A stretch of 64,000 nucleotides of DNA from Siphonodentalium dalli (GCA_032622095.1 CP136064.1:190329794-190393793); one strand, 5' to 3'; counted from the first letter of the stretch, positions 9,110 to 22,429 are shown. Made by a program: numbers and translations. Notes: generated by a model not told the origin, from the sequence alone.

Positions 9110-9881
9110 AGGAAGGCGAATTTTGTTACAATATCTTGCACTATATTTCATCAATGGCGGGTTTTGGTAAATTTTTACCCCATTCAATCTCATACAAAAT
9201 TTATAGCACTCGATCTATTTTATCAGAGGCTGCTTTTTGGTAATGTTTTGCACTATTCAAATCTCGCACAAAATCCCATGTGTACATTGTCCTGTATTTT
9301 TTATAATTTGTTTTATATATCAGTTCGTTTCATCCCATATTTTAGTTGCGGGAGGTAGCGTCTGTTTCACAGCATCACCCATAGAGACAAGTTGACGTCA
9401 CAGACATGATGCACCATTCGTTCGCAATATGGACACCCAATAATTTAGTTGGTTGTTTGATTACGACATGTTCAAGATCGAAAATTGGGATCGTCAAGGT
9501 CGGTCTCGGAATATTGTTAAATGGACACAACTCGTTTAAACCTCAAACAGTACGTATACCTAATATGGAAGTCGGAACAATGCAGGTCGATAAATACACG
9601 AAACACCGTTATACTCTAAAAATAGTCTTATCGAAATCACATTAATTTGACAGCTGTTTTCAATTATTTTTTCTCACAGATTGAGACAAACGCTCTTTAT
9701 GCGTACCGTATAAGGAATATATAAACAATGAACGCTCGATCTTTATTGTCTCGTGCTGATTAATTTTCCGAAAACAATATGACTTGAATAAGTCACGACA
9801 TGATATGTATACATTTCATGTATTTCTCGACACATTTTGACCCCGAACGGGGCCTGACGAGGAGGGTGTGTTCTTTGGCCT

Positions 9882-9953
9882 GGGGATGTAGCTCAGTGGT
9901 AGAGCGTTCGCTTTGCATGTGAAAGGCCCCGGGTTCGATCCCCGGCATCTCCA
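9882..9953 (+). tRNA. tRNA-Ala-TGC: tRNA-Ala (TGC), copy a, unit 7
   Basis: Identical to the a reference. Confidence 0.97.
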
Positions 9954-10193
9954 GCACAGTGCTTTCTTTTTATTTGTATGTATGAAGTTTTAATTGCACA
10001 TGCCGCTGTTATGACTGACTGTCGTGATTTCATATACTGGAAAGTCACCATTTGTGAATCGAAACGTTCCGTCCTATATGCATAGCTATTAAATCACAAC
10101 AAAGCAAATTTACCACTTCATCTGACTTCTCATCGAATAATAAATAGCTGTCTAATGTAGTCTCCAAACTTTGACGGACAAATTCTATCAGTT

Positions 10194-10265
10194 GGGGATG
10201 TAGCTCAGTGGTAGAGCGTTCGCTTTGCATGTGAAAGGCCCCGGGTTCGATCCCCGGCATCTCCA
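10194..10265 (+). tRNA. tRNA-Ala-TGC: tRNA-Ala (TGC), copy b, unit 7
   Basis: Identical to the b reference. Confidence 0.97.
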
Positions 10266-10560
10266 AGAAATACTTTTGCACGAAAGTTAAAATTCGATTA
10301 TGACGGTTTTGGTGATATTAATGGATGTAAATAATAGAAACAGCTTTCCCCATCGTTTTTCCGCGTGAAATCACGAAAACGAAAAAAATTACTTTTCTGT
10401 ATGCTCCGATGATATGCTCCGATGCTCCGTGGTATTGTCCTTATATTGCAGTGTAATTTCTATCATTTTATATTGAGATTAACATACTTCTTTTTTTTCG
10501 TGGGAAATCAAAGGATTTATTATTTGTCGACAATAATATGGCCTTGCAATTTTACGGGCC

Positions 10561-10632
10561 GGGGATGTAGCTCAGTGGTAGAGCGTTCGCTTCGCATGTG
10601 AAAGGCCCCGGGTTCAATCCCCGGCATCTCCA
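10561..10632 (+). tRNA. tRNA-Ala-CGC: tRNA-Ala (CGC), copy c, unit 7
   Basis: Identical to the c reference; one extra A lies in the poly-A of the preceding spacer. Confidence 0.97.
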
Positions 10633-11404
10633 AGGAAGGCGAATTTTGTTACAATATCTTGCACTATATTTCATCAATGGCGGGTTTTGGTAAATTTTTA
10701 CCCCATTCAATCTCATACAAAATTTATAGCACTCGATCTATTTTATCAGAGGCTGCTTTTTGGTAATGTTTTGCACTATTCAAATCTCGCACAAAATCCC
10801 ATGTGTACATTGTCCTGTATTTTTTATAATTTGTTTTATATATCAGTTCGTTTCATCCCATATTTTAGTTGCGGGAGGTAGCGTCTGTTTCACAGCATCA
10901 CCCATAGAGACAAGTTGACGTCACAGACATGATGCACCATTCGTTCGCAATATGGACACCCAATAATTTAGTTGGTTGTTTGATTACGACATGTTCAAGA
11001 TCGAAAATTGGGATCGTCAAGGTCGGTCTCGGAATATTGTTAAATGGACACAACTCGTTTAAACCTCAAACAGTACGTATACCTAATATGGAAGTCGGAA
11101 CAATGCAGGTCGATAAATACACGAAACACCGTTATACTCTAAAAATAGTCTTATCGAAATCACATTAATTTGACAGCTGTTTTCAATTATTTTTTCTCAC
11201 AGATTGAGACAAACGCTCTTTATGCGTACCGTATAAGGAATATATAAACAATGAACGCTCGATCTTTATTGTCTCGTGCTGATTAATTTTCCGAAAACAA
11301 TATGACTTGAATAAGTCACGACATGATATGTATACATTTCATGTATTTCTCGACACATTTTGACCCCGAACGGGGCCTGACGAGGAGGGTGTGTTCTTTG
11401 GCCT

Positions 11405-11476
11405 GGGGATGTAGCTCAGTGGTAGAGCGTTCGCTTTGCATGTGAAAGGCCCCGGGTTCGATCCCCGGCATCTCCA
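11405..11476 (+). tRNA. tRNA-Ala-TGC: tRNA-Ala (TGC), copy a, unit 8
   Basis: Identical to the a reference. Confidence 0.97.
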
Positions 11477-11716
11477 GCACAGTGCTTTCTTTTTATTTGT
11501 ATGTATGAAGTTTTAATTGCACATGCCGCTGTTATGACTGACTGTCGTGATTTCATATACTGGAAAGTCACCATTTGTGAATCGAAACGTTCCGTCCTAT
11601 ATGCATAGCTATTAAATCACAACAAAGCAAATTTACCACTTCATCTGACTTCTCATCGAATAATAAATAGCTGTCTAATGTAGTCTCCAAACTTTGACGG
11701 ACAAATTCTATCAGTT

Positions 11717-11788
11717 GGGGATGTAGCTCAGTGGTAGAGCGTTCGCTTTGCATGTGAAAGGCCCCGGGTTCGATCCCCGGCATCTCCA
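11717..11788 (+). tRNA. tRNA-Ala-TGC: tRNA-Ala (TGC), copy b, unit 8
   Basis: Identical to the b reference. Confidence 0.97.
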
Positions 11789-12082
11789 AGAAATACTTTT
11801 GCACGAAAGTTAAAATTCGATTATGACGGTTTTGGTGATATTAATGGATGTAAATAATAGAAACAGCTTTCCCCATCGTTTTTCCGCGTGAAATCACGAA
11901 AACGAAAAAATTACTTTTCTGTATGCTCCGATGATATGCTCCGATGCTCCGTGGTATTGTCCTTATATTGCAGTGTAATTTCTATCATTTTATATTGAGA
12001 TTAACATACTTCTTTTTTTTCGTGGGAAATCAAAGGATTTATTATTTGTCGACAATAATATGGCCTTGCAATTTTACGGGCC

Positions 12083-12154
12083 GGGGATGTAGCTCAGTGG
12101 TAGAGCGTTCGCTTCGCATGTGAAAGGCCCCGGGTTCAATCCCCGGCATCTCCA
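12083..12154 (+). tRNA. tRNA-Ala-CGC: tRNA-Ala (CGC), copy c, unit 8
   Basis: Identical to the c reference. Confidence 0.97.
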
Positions 12155-12926
12155 AGGAAGGCGAATTTTGTTACAATATCTTGCACTATATTTCATCAAT
12201 GGCGGGTTTTGGTAAATTTTTACCCCATTCAATCTCATACAAAATTTATAGCACTCGATCTATTTTATCAGAGGCTGCTTTTTGGTAATGTTTTGCACTA
12301 TTCAAATCTCGCACAAAATCCCATGTGTACATTGTCCTGTATTTTTTATAATTTGTTTTATATATCAGTTCGTTTCATCCCATATTTTAGTTGCGGGAGG
12401 TAGCGTCTGTTTCACAGCATCACCCATAGAGACAAGTTGACGTCACAGACATGATGCACCATTCGTTCGCAATATGGACACCCAATAATTTAGTTGGTTG
12501 TTTGATTACGACATGTTCAAGATCGAAAATTGGGATCGTCAAGGTCGGTCTCGGAATATTGTTAAATGGACACAACTCGTTTAAACCTCAAACAGTACGT
12601 ATACCTAATATGGAAGTCGGAACAATGCAGGTCGATAAATACACGAAACACCGTTATACTCTAAAAATAGTCTTATCGAAATCACATTAATTTGACAGCT
12701 GTTTTCAATTATTTTTTCTCACAGATTGAGACAAACGCTCTTTATGCGTACCGTATAAGGAATATATAAACAATGAACGCTCGATCTTTATTGTCTCGTG
12801 CTGATTAATTTTCCGAAAACAATATGACTTGAATAAGTCACGACATGATATGTATACATTTCATGTATTTCTCGACACATTTTGACCCCGAACGGGGCCT
12901 GACGAGGAGGGTGTGTTCTTTGGCCT

Positions 12927-12998
12927 GGGGATGTAGCTCAGTGGTAGAGCGTTCGCTTTGCATGTGAAAGGCCCCGGATTCGATCCCCGGCATCTCCA
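12927..12998 (+). tRNA. tRNA-Ala-TGC: tRNA-Ala (TGC), copy a, unit 9, T-stem mismatch
   Basis: Differs from the a reference by G to A at 12978 (base 52 of the gene). This breaks the T-stem pair next to the loop and also alters the second base of the B box, so both stability and transcription may suffer. Confidence 0.93.
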
Positions 12999-13238
12999 GC
13001 ACAGTGCTTTCTTTTTATTTGTATGTATGAAGTTTTAATTGCACATGCCGCTGTTATGACTGACTGTCGTGATTTCATATACTGGAAAGTCACCATTTGT
13101 GAATCGAAACGTTCCGTCCTATATGCATAGCTATTAAATCACAACAAAGCAAATTTACCACTTCATCTGACTTCTCATCGAATAATAAATAGCTGTCTAA
13201 TGTAGTCTCCAAACTTTGACGGACAAATTCTATCAGTT

Positions 13239-13310
13239 GGGGATGTAGCTCAGTGGTAGAGCGTTCGCTTTGCATGTGAAAGGCCCCGGGTTCGATCCCC
13301 GGCATCTCCA
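13239..13310 (+). tRNA. tRNA-Ala-TGC: tRNA-Ala (TGC), copy b, unit 9
   Basis: Identical to the b reference. Confidence 0.97.
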
Positions 13311-13604
13311 AGAAATACTTTTGCACGAAAGTTAAAATTCGATTATGACGGTTTTGGTGATATTAATGGATGTAAATAATAGAAACAGCTTTCCCCATCG
13401 TTTTTCCGCGTGAAATCACGAAAACGAAAAAATTACTTTTCTGTATGCTCCGATGATATGCTCCGATGCTCCGTGGTATTGTCCTTATATTGCAGTGTAA
13501 TTTCTATCATTTTATATTGAGATTAACATACTTCTTTTTTTTCGTGGGAAATCAAAGGATTTATTATTTGTCGACAATAATATGGCCTTGCAATTTTACG
13601 GGCC

Positions 13605-13676
13605 GGGGATGTAGCTCAGTGGTAGAGCGTTCGCTTCGCATGTGAAAGGCCCCGGGTTCAATCCCCGGCATCTCCA
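13605..13676 (+). tRNA. tRNA-Ala-CGC: tRNA-Ala (CGC), copy c, unit 9
   Basis: Identical to the c reference. Confidence 0.97.
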
Positions 13677-14448
13677 AGGAAGGCGAATTTTGTTACAATA
13701 TCTTGCACTATATTTCATCAATGGCGGGTTTTGGTAAATTTTTACCCCATTCAATCTCATACAAAATTTATAGCACTCGATCTATTTTATCAGAGGCTGC
13801 TTTTTGGTAATGTTTTGCACTATTCAAATCTCGCACAAAATCCCATGTGTACATTGTCCTGTATTTTTTATAATTTGTTTTATATATCAGTTCGTTTCAT
13901 CCCATATTTTAGTTGCGGGAGGTAGCGTCTGTTTCACAGCATCACCCATAGAGACAAGTTGACGTCACAGACATGATGCACCATTCGTTCGCAATATGGA
14001 CACCCAATAATTTAGTTGGTTGTTTGATTACGACATGTTCAAGATCGAAAATTGGGATCGTCAAGGTCGGTCTCGGAATATTGTTAAATGGACACAACTC
14101 GTTTAAACCTCAAACAGTACGTATACCTAATATGGAAGTCGGAACAATGCAGGTCGATAAATACACGAAACACCGTTATACTCTAAAAATAGTCTTATCG
14201 AAATCACATTAATTTGACAGCTGTTTTCAATTATTTTTTCTCACAGATTGAGACAAACGCTCTTTATGCGTACCGTATAAGGAATATATAAACAATGAAC
14301 GCTCGATCTTTATTGTCTCGTGCTGATTAATTTTCCGAAAACAATATGACTTGAATAAGTCACGACATGATATGTATACATTTCATGTATTTCTCGACAC
14401 ATTTTGACCCCGAACGGGGCCTGACGAGGAGGGTATGTTCTTTGGCCT

Positions 14449-14520
14449 GGGGATGTAGCTCAGTGGTAGAGCGTTCGCTTTGCATGTGAAAGGCCCCGGG
14501 TTCGATCCCCGGCATCTCCA
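14449..14520 (+). tRNA. tRNA-Ala-TGC: tRNA-Ala (TGC), copy a, unit 10
   Basis: Identical to the a reference. Confidence 0.97.
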
Positions 14521-14760
14521 GCACAGTGCTTTCTTTTTATTTGTATGTATGAAGTTTTAATTGCACATGCCGCTGTTATGACTGACTGTCGTGATTTCAT
14601 ATACTGGAAAGTCACCATTTGTGAATCGAAACGTTCCGTCCTATATGCATAGCTATTAAATCACAACAAAGCAAATTTACCACTTCATCTGACTTCTCAT
14701 CGAATAATAAATAGCTGTCTAATGTAGTCTCCAAACTTTGACGGACAAATTCTATCAGTT

Positions 14761-14832
14761 GGGGATGTAGCTCAGTGGTAGAGCGTTCGCTTTGCATGTG
14801 AAAGGCCCCGGGTTCGATCCCCGGCATCTCCA
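14761..14832 (+). tRNA. tRNA-Ala-TGC: tRNA-Ala (TGC), copy b, unit 10
   Basis: Identical to the b reference. Confidence 0.97.
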
Positions 14833-15113
14833 AGAAATACTTTTGCACGAAAGTTAAAATTCGATTATGACGGTTTTGGTGATATTAATGGATGTAAATA
14901 ATAGAAACAGCTTTCCCCATCGTTTTTCCGCGTGAAATCACGAAAACGAAAAAATTACTTTTCTGTATGCTCCGATGCTCCGTGGTATTGTCCTTATATT
15001 GCAGTGTAATTTCTATCATTTTATATTGAGATTAACATACTTCTTTTTTTTCGTGGGAAATCAAAGGATTTATTATTTGTCGACAATAATATGGCCTTGC
15101 AATTTTACGGGCC

Positions 15114-15185
15114 GGGGATGTAGCTCAGTGGTAGAGCGTTCGCTTCGCATGTGAAAGGCCCCGGGTTCAATCCCCGGCATCTCCA
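15114..15185 (+). tRNA. tRNA-Ala-CGC: tRNA-Ala (CGC), copy c, unit 10
   Basis: Identical to the c reference; the preceding spacer has the same 13-bp minisatellite loss as unit 3. Confidence 0.97.
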
Positions 15186-15957
15186 AGGAAGGCGAATTTT
15201 GTTACAATATCTTGCACTATATTTCATCAATGGCGGGTTTTGGTAAATTTTTACCCCATTCAATCTCATACAAAATTTATAGCACTCGATCTATTTTATC
15301 AGAGGCTGCTTTTTGGTAATGTTTTGCACTATTCAAATCTCGCACAAAATCCCATGTGTACATTGTCCTGTATTTTTTATAATTTGTTTTATATATCAGT
15401 TCGTTTCATCCCATATTTTAGTTGCGGGAGGTAGCGTCTGTTTCACAGCATCACCCATAGAGACAAGTTGACGTCACAGACATGATGCACCATTCGTTCG
15501 CAATATGGACACACAATAATTTAGTTGGTTGTTTGATTACGACATGTTCAAGATCGAAAATTGGGATCGTCAAGGTCGGTCTCGGAATATTGTTAAATGG
15601 ACACAACTCGTTTAAACCTCAAACAGTACGTATACCTAATATGGAAGTCGGAACAATGCAGGTCGATAAATACACGAAACACCGTTATACTCTAAAAATA
15701 GTCTTATCGAAATCACATTAATTTGACAGCTGTTTTCAATTATTTTTTCTCACAGATTGAGACAAACGCTCTTTATGCGTACCGTATAAGGAATATATAA
15801 ACAATGAACGCTCGATCTTTATTGTCTCGTGCTGATTAATTTTCCGAAAACAATATGACTTGAATAAGTCACGACATGATATGTATACATTTCATGTATT
15901 TCTCGACACATTTTGACCCCGAACGGGGCCTGACGAGGAGGGTGTGTTCTTTGGCCT

Positions 15958-16029
15958 GGGGATGTAGCTCAGTGGTAGAGCGTTCGCTTTGCATGTGAAA
16001 GGCCCCGGGTTCGATCCCCGGCATCTCCA
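15958..16029 (+). tRNA. tRNA-Ala-TGC: tRNA-Ala (TGC), copy a, unit 11
   Basis: Identical to the a reference. Confidence 0.97.
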
Positions 16030-16269
16030 GCACAGTGCTTTCTTTTTATTTGTATGTATGAAGTTTTAATTGCACATGCCGCTGTTATGACTGACTGTCG
16101 TGATTTCATATACTGGAAAGTCACCATTTGTGAATCGAAACGTTCCGTCCTATATGCATAGCTATTAAATCACAACAAAGCAAATTTACCACTTCATCTG
16201 ACTTCTCATCGAATAATAAATAGCTGTCTAATGTAGTCTCCAAACTTTGACGGACAAATTCTATCAGTT

Positions 16270-16341
16270 GGGGATGTAGCTCAGTGGTAGAGCGTTCGCT
16301 TTGCATGTGAAAGGCCCCGGGTTCGATCCCCGGCATCTCCA
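16270..16341 (+). tRNA. tRNA-Ala-TGC: tRNA-Ala (TGC), copy b, unit 11
   Basis: Identical to the b reference. Confidence 0.97.
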
Positions 16342-16635
16342 AGAAATACTTTTGCACGAAAGTTAAAATTCGATTATGACGGTTTTGGTGATATTAATGG
16401 ATGTAAATAATAGAAACAGCTTTCCCCATCGTTTTTCCGCGTGAAATCACGAAAACGAAAAAATTACTTTTCTGTATGCTCCGATGATATGCTCCGATGC
16501 TCCGTGGTATTGTCCTTATATTGCAGTGTAATTTCTATCATTTTATATTGAGATTAACATACTTCTTTTTTTTCGTGGGAAATCAAAGGATTTATTATTT
16601 GTCGACAATAATATGGCCTTGCAATTTTACGGGCC

Positions 16636-16707
16636 GGGGATGTAGCTCAGTGGTAGAGCGTTCGCTTCGCATGTGAAAGGCCCCGGGTTCAATCCCCGGC
16701 ATCTCCA
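16636..16707 (+). tRNA. tRNA-Ala-CGC: tRNA-Ala (CGC), copy c, unit 11
   Basis: Identical to the c reference. Confidence 0.97.
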
Positions 16708-17479
16708 AGGAAGGCGAATTTTGTTACAATATCTTGCACTATATTTCATCAATGGCGGGTTTTGGTAAATTTTTACCCCATTCAATCTCATACAAAATTT
16801 ATAGCACTCGATCTATTTTATCAGAGGCTGCTTTTTGGTAATGTTTTGCACTATTCAAATCTCGCACAAAATCCCATGTGTACATTGTCCTGTATTTTTT
16901 ATAATTTGTTTTATATATCAGTTCGTTTCATCCCATATTTTAGTTGCGGGAGGTAGCGTCTGTTTCACAGCATCACCCATAGAGACAAGTTGACGTCACA
17001 GACATGATGCACCATTCGTTCGCAATATGGACACCCAATAATTTAGTTGGTTGTTTGATTACGACATGTTCAAGATCGAAAATTGGGATCGTCAAGGTCG
17101 GTCTCGGAATATTGTTAAATGGACACAACTCGTTTAAACCTCAAACAGTACGTATACCTAATATGGAAGTCGGAACAATGCAGGTCGATAAATACACGAA
17201 ACACCGTTATACTCTAAAAATAGTCTTATCGAAATCACATTAATTTGACAGCTGTTTTCAATTATTTTTTCTCACAGATTGAGACAAACGCTCTTTATGC
17301 GTACCGTATAAGGAATATATAAACAATGAACGCTCGATCTTTATTGTCTCGTGCTGATTAATTTTCCGAAAACAATATGACTTGAATAAGTCACGACATG
17401 ATATGTATACATTTCATGTATTTCTCGACACATTTTGACCCCGAACGGGGCCTGACGAGGAGGGTATGTTCTTTGGCCT

Positions 17480-17551
17480 GGGGATGTAGCTCAGTGGTAG
17501 AGCGTTCGCTTTGCATGTGAAAGGCCCCGGGTTCGATCCCCGGCATCTCCA
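17480..17551 (+). tRNA. tRNA-Ala-TGC: tRNA-Ala (TGC), copy a, unit 12
   Basis: Identical to the a reference. Confidence 0.97.
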
Positions 17552-17791
17552 GCACAGTGCTTTCTTTTTATTTGTATGTATGAAGTTTTAATTGCACATG
17601 CCGCTGTTATGACTGACTGTCGTGATTTCATATACTGGAAAGTCACCATTTGTGAATCGAAACGTTCCGTCCTATATGCATAGCTATTAAATCACAACAA
17701 AGCAAATTTACCACTTCATCTGACTTCTCATCGAATAATAAATAGCTGTCTAATGTAGTCTCCAAACTTTGACGGACAAATTCTATCAGTT

Positions 17792-17863
17792 GGGGATGTA
17801 GCTCAGTGGTAGAGCGTTCGCTTTGCATGTGAAAGGCCCCGGGTTCGATCCCCGGCATCTCCA
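17792..17863 (+). tRNA. tRNA-Ala-TGC: tRNA-Ala (TGC), copy b, unit 12
   Basis: Identical to the b reference. Confidence 0.97.
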
Positions 17864-18157
17864 AGAAATACTTTTGCACGAAAGTTAAAATTCGATTATG
17901 ACGGTTTTGGTGATATTAATGGATGTAAATAATAGAAACAGCTTTCCCCATCGTTTTTCCGCGTGAAATCACGAAAACGAAAAAATTACTTTTCTGTATG
18001 CTCCGATGATATGCTCCGATGCTCCGTGGTATTGTCCTTATATTGCAGTGTAATTTCTATCATTTTATATTGAGATTAACATACTTCTTTTTGTTCGTGG
18101 GAAATCAAAGGATTTATTATTTGTCGACAATAATATGGCCTTGCAATTTTACGGGCC

Positions 18158-18229
18158 GGGGATGTAGCTCAGTGGTAGGGCGTTCGCTTCGCATGTGAAA
18201 GGCCCCGGGTTCAATCCCCGGCATCTCCA
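18158..18229 (+). tRNA. tRNA-Ala-CGC: tRNA-Ala (CGC), copy c, unit 12, D-stem wobble variant
   Basis: A to G at 18179 (base 22) turns a T-A pair of the D stem into T-G. The fold is kept. The same change, with the same T-run interruption upstream (TTTTTGTTCG), occurs in the next unit. Confidence 0.95.
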
Positions 18230-19001
18230 AGGAAGGCGAATTTTGTTACAATATCTTGCACTATATTTCATCAATGGCGGGTTTTGGTAAATTTTTACCC
18301 CATTCAATCTCATACAAAATTTATAGCACTCGATCTATTTTATCAGAGGCTGCTTTTTGGTAATGTTTTGCACTATTCAAATCTCGCACAAAATCCCATG
18401 TGTACATTGTCCTGTATTTTTTATAATTTGTTTTATATATCAGTTCGTTTCATCCCATATTTTAGTTGCGGGAGGTAGCGTCTGTTTCACAGCATCACCC
18501 ATAGAGACAAGTTGACGTCACAGACATGATGCACCATTCGTTCGCAATATGGACACCCAATAATTTAGTTGGTTGTTTGATTACGACATGTTCAAGATCG
18601 AAAATTGGGATCGTCAAGGTCGGTCTCGGAATATTGTTAAATGGACACAACTCGTTTAAACCTCAAACAGTACGTATACCTAATATGGAAGTCGGAACAA
18701 TGCAGGTCGATAAATACACGAAACACCGTTATACTCTAAAAATAGTCTTATCGAAATCACATTAATTTGACAGCTGTTTTCAATTATTTTTTCTCACAGA
18801 TTGAGACAAACGCTCTTTATGCGTACCGTATAAGGAATATATAAACAATGAACGCTCGATCTTTATTGTCTCGTGCTGATTAATTTTCCGAAAACAATAT
18901 GACTTGAATAAGTCACGACATGATATGTATACATTTCATGTATTTCTCGACACATTTTGACCCCGAACGGGGCCTGACGAGGAGGGTGTGTTCTTTGGCC
19001 T

Positions 19002-19073
19002 GGGGATGTAGCTCAGTGGTAGAGCGTTCGCTTTGCATGTGAAAGGCCCCGGGTTCGATCCCCGGCATCTCCA
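19002..19073 (+). tRNA. tRNA-Ala-TGC: tRNA-Ala (TGC), copy a, unit 13
   Basis: Identical to the a reference. Confidence 0.97.
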
Positions 19074-19313
19074 GCACAGTGCTTTCTTTTTATTTGTATG
19101 TATGAAGTTTTAATTGCACATGCCGCTGTTATGACTGACTGTCGTGATTTCATATACTGGAAAGTCACCATTTGTGAATCGAAACGTTCCGTCCTATATG
19201 CATAGCTATTAAATCACAACAAAGCAAATTTACCACTTCATCTGACTTCTCATCGAATAATAAATAGCTGTCTAATGTAGTCTCCAAACTTTGACGGACA
19301 AATTCTATCAGTT

Positions 19314-19385
19314 GGGGATGTAGCTCAGTGGTAGAGCGTTCGCTTTGCATGTGAAAGGCCCCGGGTTCGATCCCCGGCATCTCCA
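19314..19385 (+). tRNA. tRNA-Ala-TGC: tRNA-Ala (TGC), copy b, unit 13
   Basis: Identical to the b reference. Confidence 0.97.
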
Positions 19386-19679
19386 AGAAATACTTTTGCA
19401 CGAAAGTTAAAATTCGATTATGACGGTTTTGGTGATATTAATGGATGTAAATAATAGAAACAGCTTTCCCCATCGTTTTTCCGCGTGAAATCACGAAAAC
19501 GAAAAAATTACTTTTCTGTATGCTCCGATGATATGCTCCGATGCTCCGTGGTATTGTCCTTATATTGCAGTGTAATTTCTATCATTTTATATTGAGATTA
19601 ACATACTTCTTTTTGTTCGTGGGAAATCAAAGGATTTATTATTTGTCGACAATAATATGGCCTTGCAATTTTACGGGCC

Positions 19680-19751
19680 GGGGATGTAGCTCAGTGGTAG
19701 GGCGTTCGCTTCGCATGTGAAAGGCCCCGGGTTCAATCCCCGGCATCTCCA
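19680..19751 (+). tRNA. tRNA-Ala-CGC: tRNA-Ala (CGC), copy c, unit 13, D-stem wobble variant
   Basis: Carries the same base-22 A to G change as the c copy at 18158-18229, marking recent duplication of that unit. Confidence 0.95.
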
Positions 19752-20523
19752 AGGAAGGCGAATTTTGTTACAATATCTTGCACTATATTTCATCAATGGC
19801 GGGTTTTGGTAAATTTTTACCCCATTCAATCTCATACAAAATTTATAGCACTCGATCTATTTTATCAGAGGCTGCTTTTTGGTAATGTTTTGCACTATTC
19901 AAATCTCGCACAAAATCCCATGTGTACATTGTCCTGTATTTTTTATAATTTGTTTTATATATCAGTTCGTTTCATCCCATATTTTAGTTGCGGGAGGTAG
20001 CGTCTGTTTCACAGCATCACCCATAGAGACAAGTTGACGTCACAGACATGATGCACCATTCGTTCGCAATATGGACACCCAATAATTTAGTTGGTTGTTT
20101 GATTACGACATGTTCAAGATCGAAAATTGGGATCGTCAAGGTCGGTCTCGGAATATTGTTAAATGGACACAACTCGTTTAAACCTCAAACAGTACGTATA
20201 CCTAATATGGAAGTCGGAACAATGCAGGTCGATAAATACACGAAACACCGTTATACTCTAAAAATAGTCTTATCGAAATCACATTAATTTGACAGCTGTT
20301 TTCAATTATTTTTTCTCACAGATTGAGACAAACGCTCTTTATGCGTACCGTATAAGGAATATATAAACAATGAACGCTCGATCTTTATTGTCTCGTGCTG
20401 ATTAATTTTCCGAAAACAATATGACTTGAATAAGTCACGACATGATATGTATACATTTCATGTATTTCTCGACACATTTTGACCCCGAACGGGGCCTGAC
20501 GAGGAGGGTGTGTTCTTTGGCCT

Positions 20524-20595
20524 GGGGATGTAGCTCAGTGGTAGAGCGTTCGCTTTGCATGTGAAAGGCCCCGGGTTCGATCCCCGGCATCTCCA
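20524..20595 (+). tRNA. tRNA-Ala-TGC: tRNA-Ala (TGC), copy a, unit 14
   Basis: Identical to the a reference. Confidence 0.97.
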
Positions 20596-20835
20596 GCACA
20601 GTGCTTTCTTTTTATTTGTATGTATGAAGTTTTAATTGCACATGCCGCTGTTATGACTGACTGTCGTGATTTCATATACTGGAAAGTCACCATTTGTGAA
20701 TCGAAACGTTCCGTCCTATATGCATAGCTATTAAATCACAACAAAGCAAATTTACCACTTCATCTGACTTCTCATCGAATAATAAATAGCTGTCTAATGT
20801 AGTCTCCAAACTTTGACGGACAAATTCTATCAGTT

Positions 20836-20907
20836 GGGGATGTAGCTCAGTGGTAGAGCGTTCGCTTTGCATGTGAAAGGCCCCGGGTTCGATCCCCGGC
20901 ATCTCCA
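20836..20907 (+). tRNA. tRNA-Ala-TGC: tRNA-Ala (TGC), copy b, unit 14
   Basis: Identical to the b reference. Confidence 0.97.
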
Positions 20908-21201
20908 AGAAATACTTTTGCACGAAAGTTAAAATTCGATTATGACGGTTTTGGTGATATTAATGGATGTAAATAATAGAAACAGCTTTCCCCATCGTTT
21001 TTCCGCGTGAAATCACGAAAACGAAAAAATTACTTTTCTGTATGCTCCGATGATATGCTCCGATGCTCCGTGGTATTGTCCTTATATTGCAGTGTAATTT
21101 CTATCATTTTATATTGAGATTAACATACTTCTTTTTTTTCGTGGGAAATCAAAGGATTTATTATTTGTCGACAATAATATGGCCTTGCAATTTTACGGGC
21201 C

Positions 21202-21273
21202 GGGGATGTAGCTCAGTGGTAGAGCGTTCGCTTCGCATGTGAAAGGCCCCGGGTTCAATCCCCGGCATCTCCA
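21202..21273 (+). tRNA. tRNA-Ala-CGC: tRNA-Ala (CGC), copy c, unit 14
   Basis: Identical to the c reference. Confidence 0.97.
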
Positions 21274-22045
21274 AGGAAGGCGAATTTTGTTACAATATCT
21301 TGCACTATATTTCATCAATGGCGGGTTTTGGTAAATTTTTACCCCATTCAATCTCATACAAAATTTATAGCACTCGATCTATTTTATCAGAGGCTGCTTT
21401 TTGGTAATGTTTTGCACTATTCAAATCTCGCACAAAATCCCATGTGTACATTGTCCTGTATTTTTTATAATTTGTTTTATATATCAGTTCGTTTCATCCC
21501 ATATTTTAGTTGCGGGAGGTAGCGTCTGTTTCACAGCATCACCCATAGAGACAAGTTGACGTCACAGACATGATGCACCATTCGTTCGCAATATGGACAC
21601 CCAATAATTTAGTTGGTTGTTTGATTACGACATGTTCAAGATCGAAAATTGGGATCGTCAAGGTCGGTCTCGGAATATTGTTAAATGGACACAACTCGTT
21701 TAAACCTCAAACAGTATGTATACCTAATATGGAAGTCGGAACAATGCAGGTCGATAAATACACGAAACACCGTTATACTCTAAAAATAGTCTTATCGAAA
21801 TCACATTAATTTGACAGCTGTTTTCAATTATTTTTTCTCACAGATTGAGACAAACGCTCTTTATGCGTACCGTATAAGGAATATATAAACAATGAACGCT
21901 CGATCTTTATTGTCTCGTGCTGATTAATTTTCCGAAAACAATATGACTTGAATAAGTCACGACATGATATGTATACATTTCATGTATTTCTCGACACATT
22001 TTGACCCCGAACCGGGCCTGACGAGGAGGGTGTGTTCTTTGGCCT

Positions 22046-22117
22046 GGGGATGTAGCTCAGTGGTAGAGCGTTCGCTTTGCATGTGAAAGGCCCCGGGTTC
22101 GATCCCCGGCATCTCCA
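22046..22117 (+). tRNA. tRNA-Ala-TGC: tRNA-Ala (TGC), copy a, unit 15
   Basis: Identical to the a reference. Confidence 0.97.
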
Positions 22118-22357
22118 GCACAGTGCTTTCTTTTTATTTGTATGTATGAAGTTTTAATTGCACATGCCGCTGTTATGACTGACTGTCGTGATTTCATATA
22201 CTGGAAAGTCACCATTTGTGAATCGAAACGTTCCGTCCTATATGCATAGCTATTAAATCACAACAAAGCAAATTTACCACTTCATCTGACTTCTCATCGA
22301 ATAATAAATAGCTGTCTAATGTAGTCTCCAAACTTTGACGGACAAATTATATCAGTT

Positions 22358-22429
22358 GGGGATGTAGCTCAGTGGTAGAGCGTTCGCTTTGCATGTGAAA
22401 GGCCCCGGGTTCGATCCCCGGCATCTCCA
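22358..22429 (+). tRNA. tRNA-Ala-TGC: tRNA-Ala (TGC), copy b, unit 15
   Basis: Gene identical to the b reference; leader variant AATTATATC. Confidence 0.97.
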
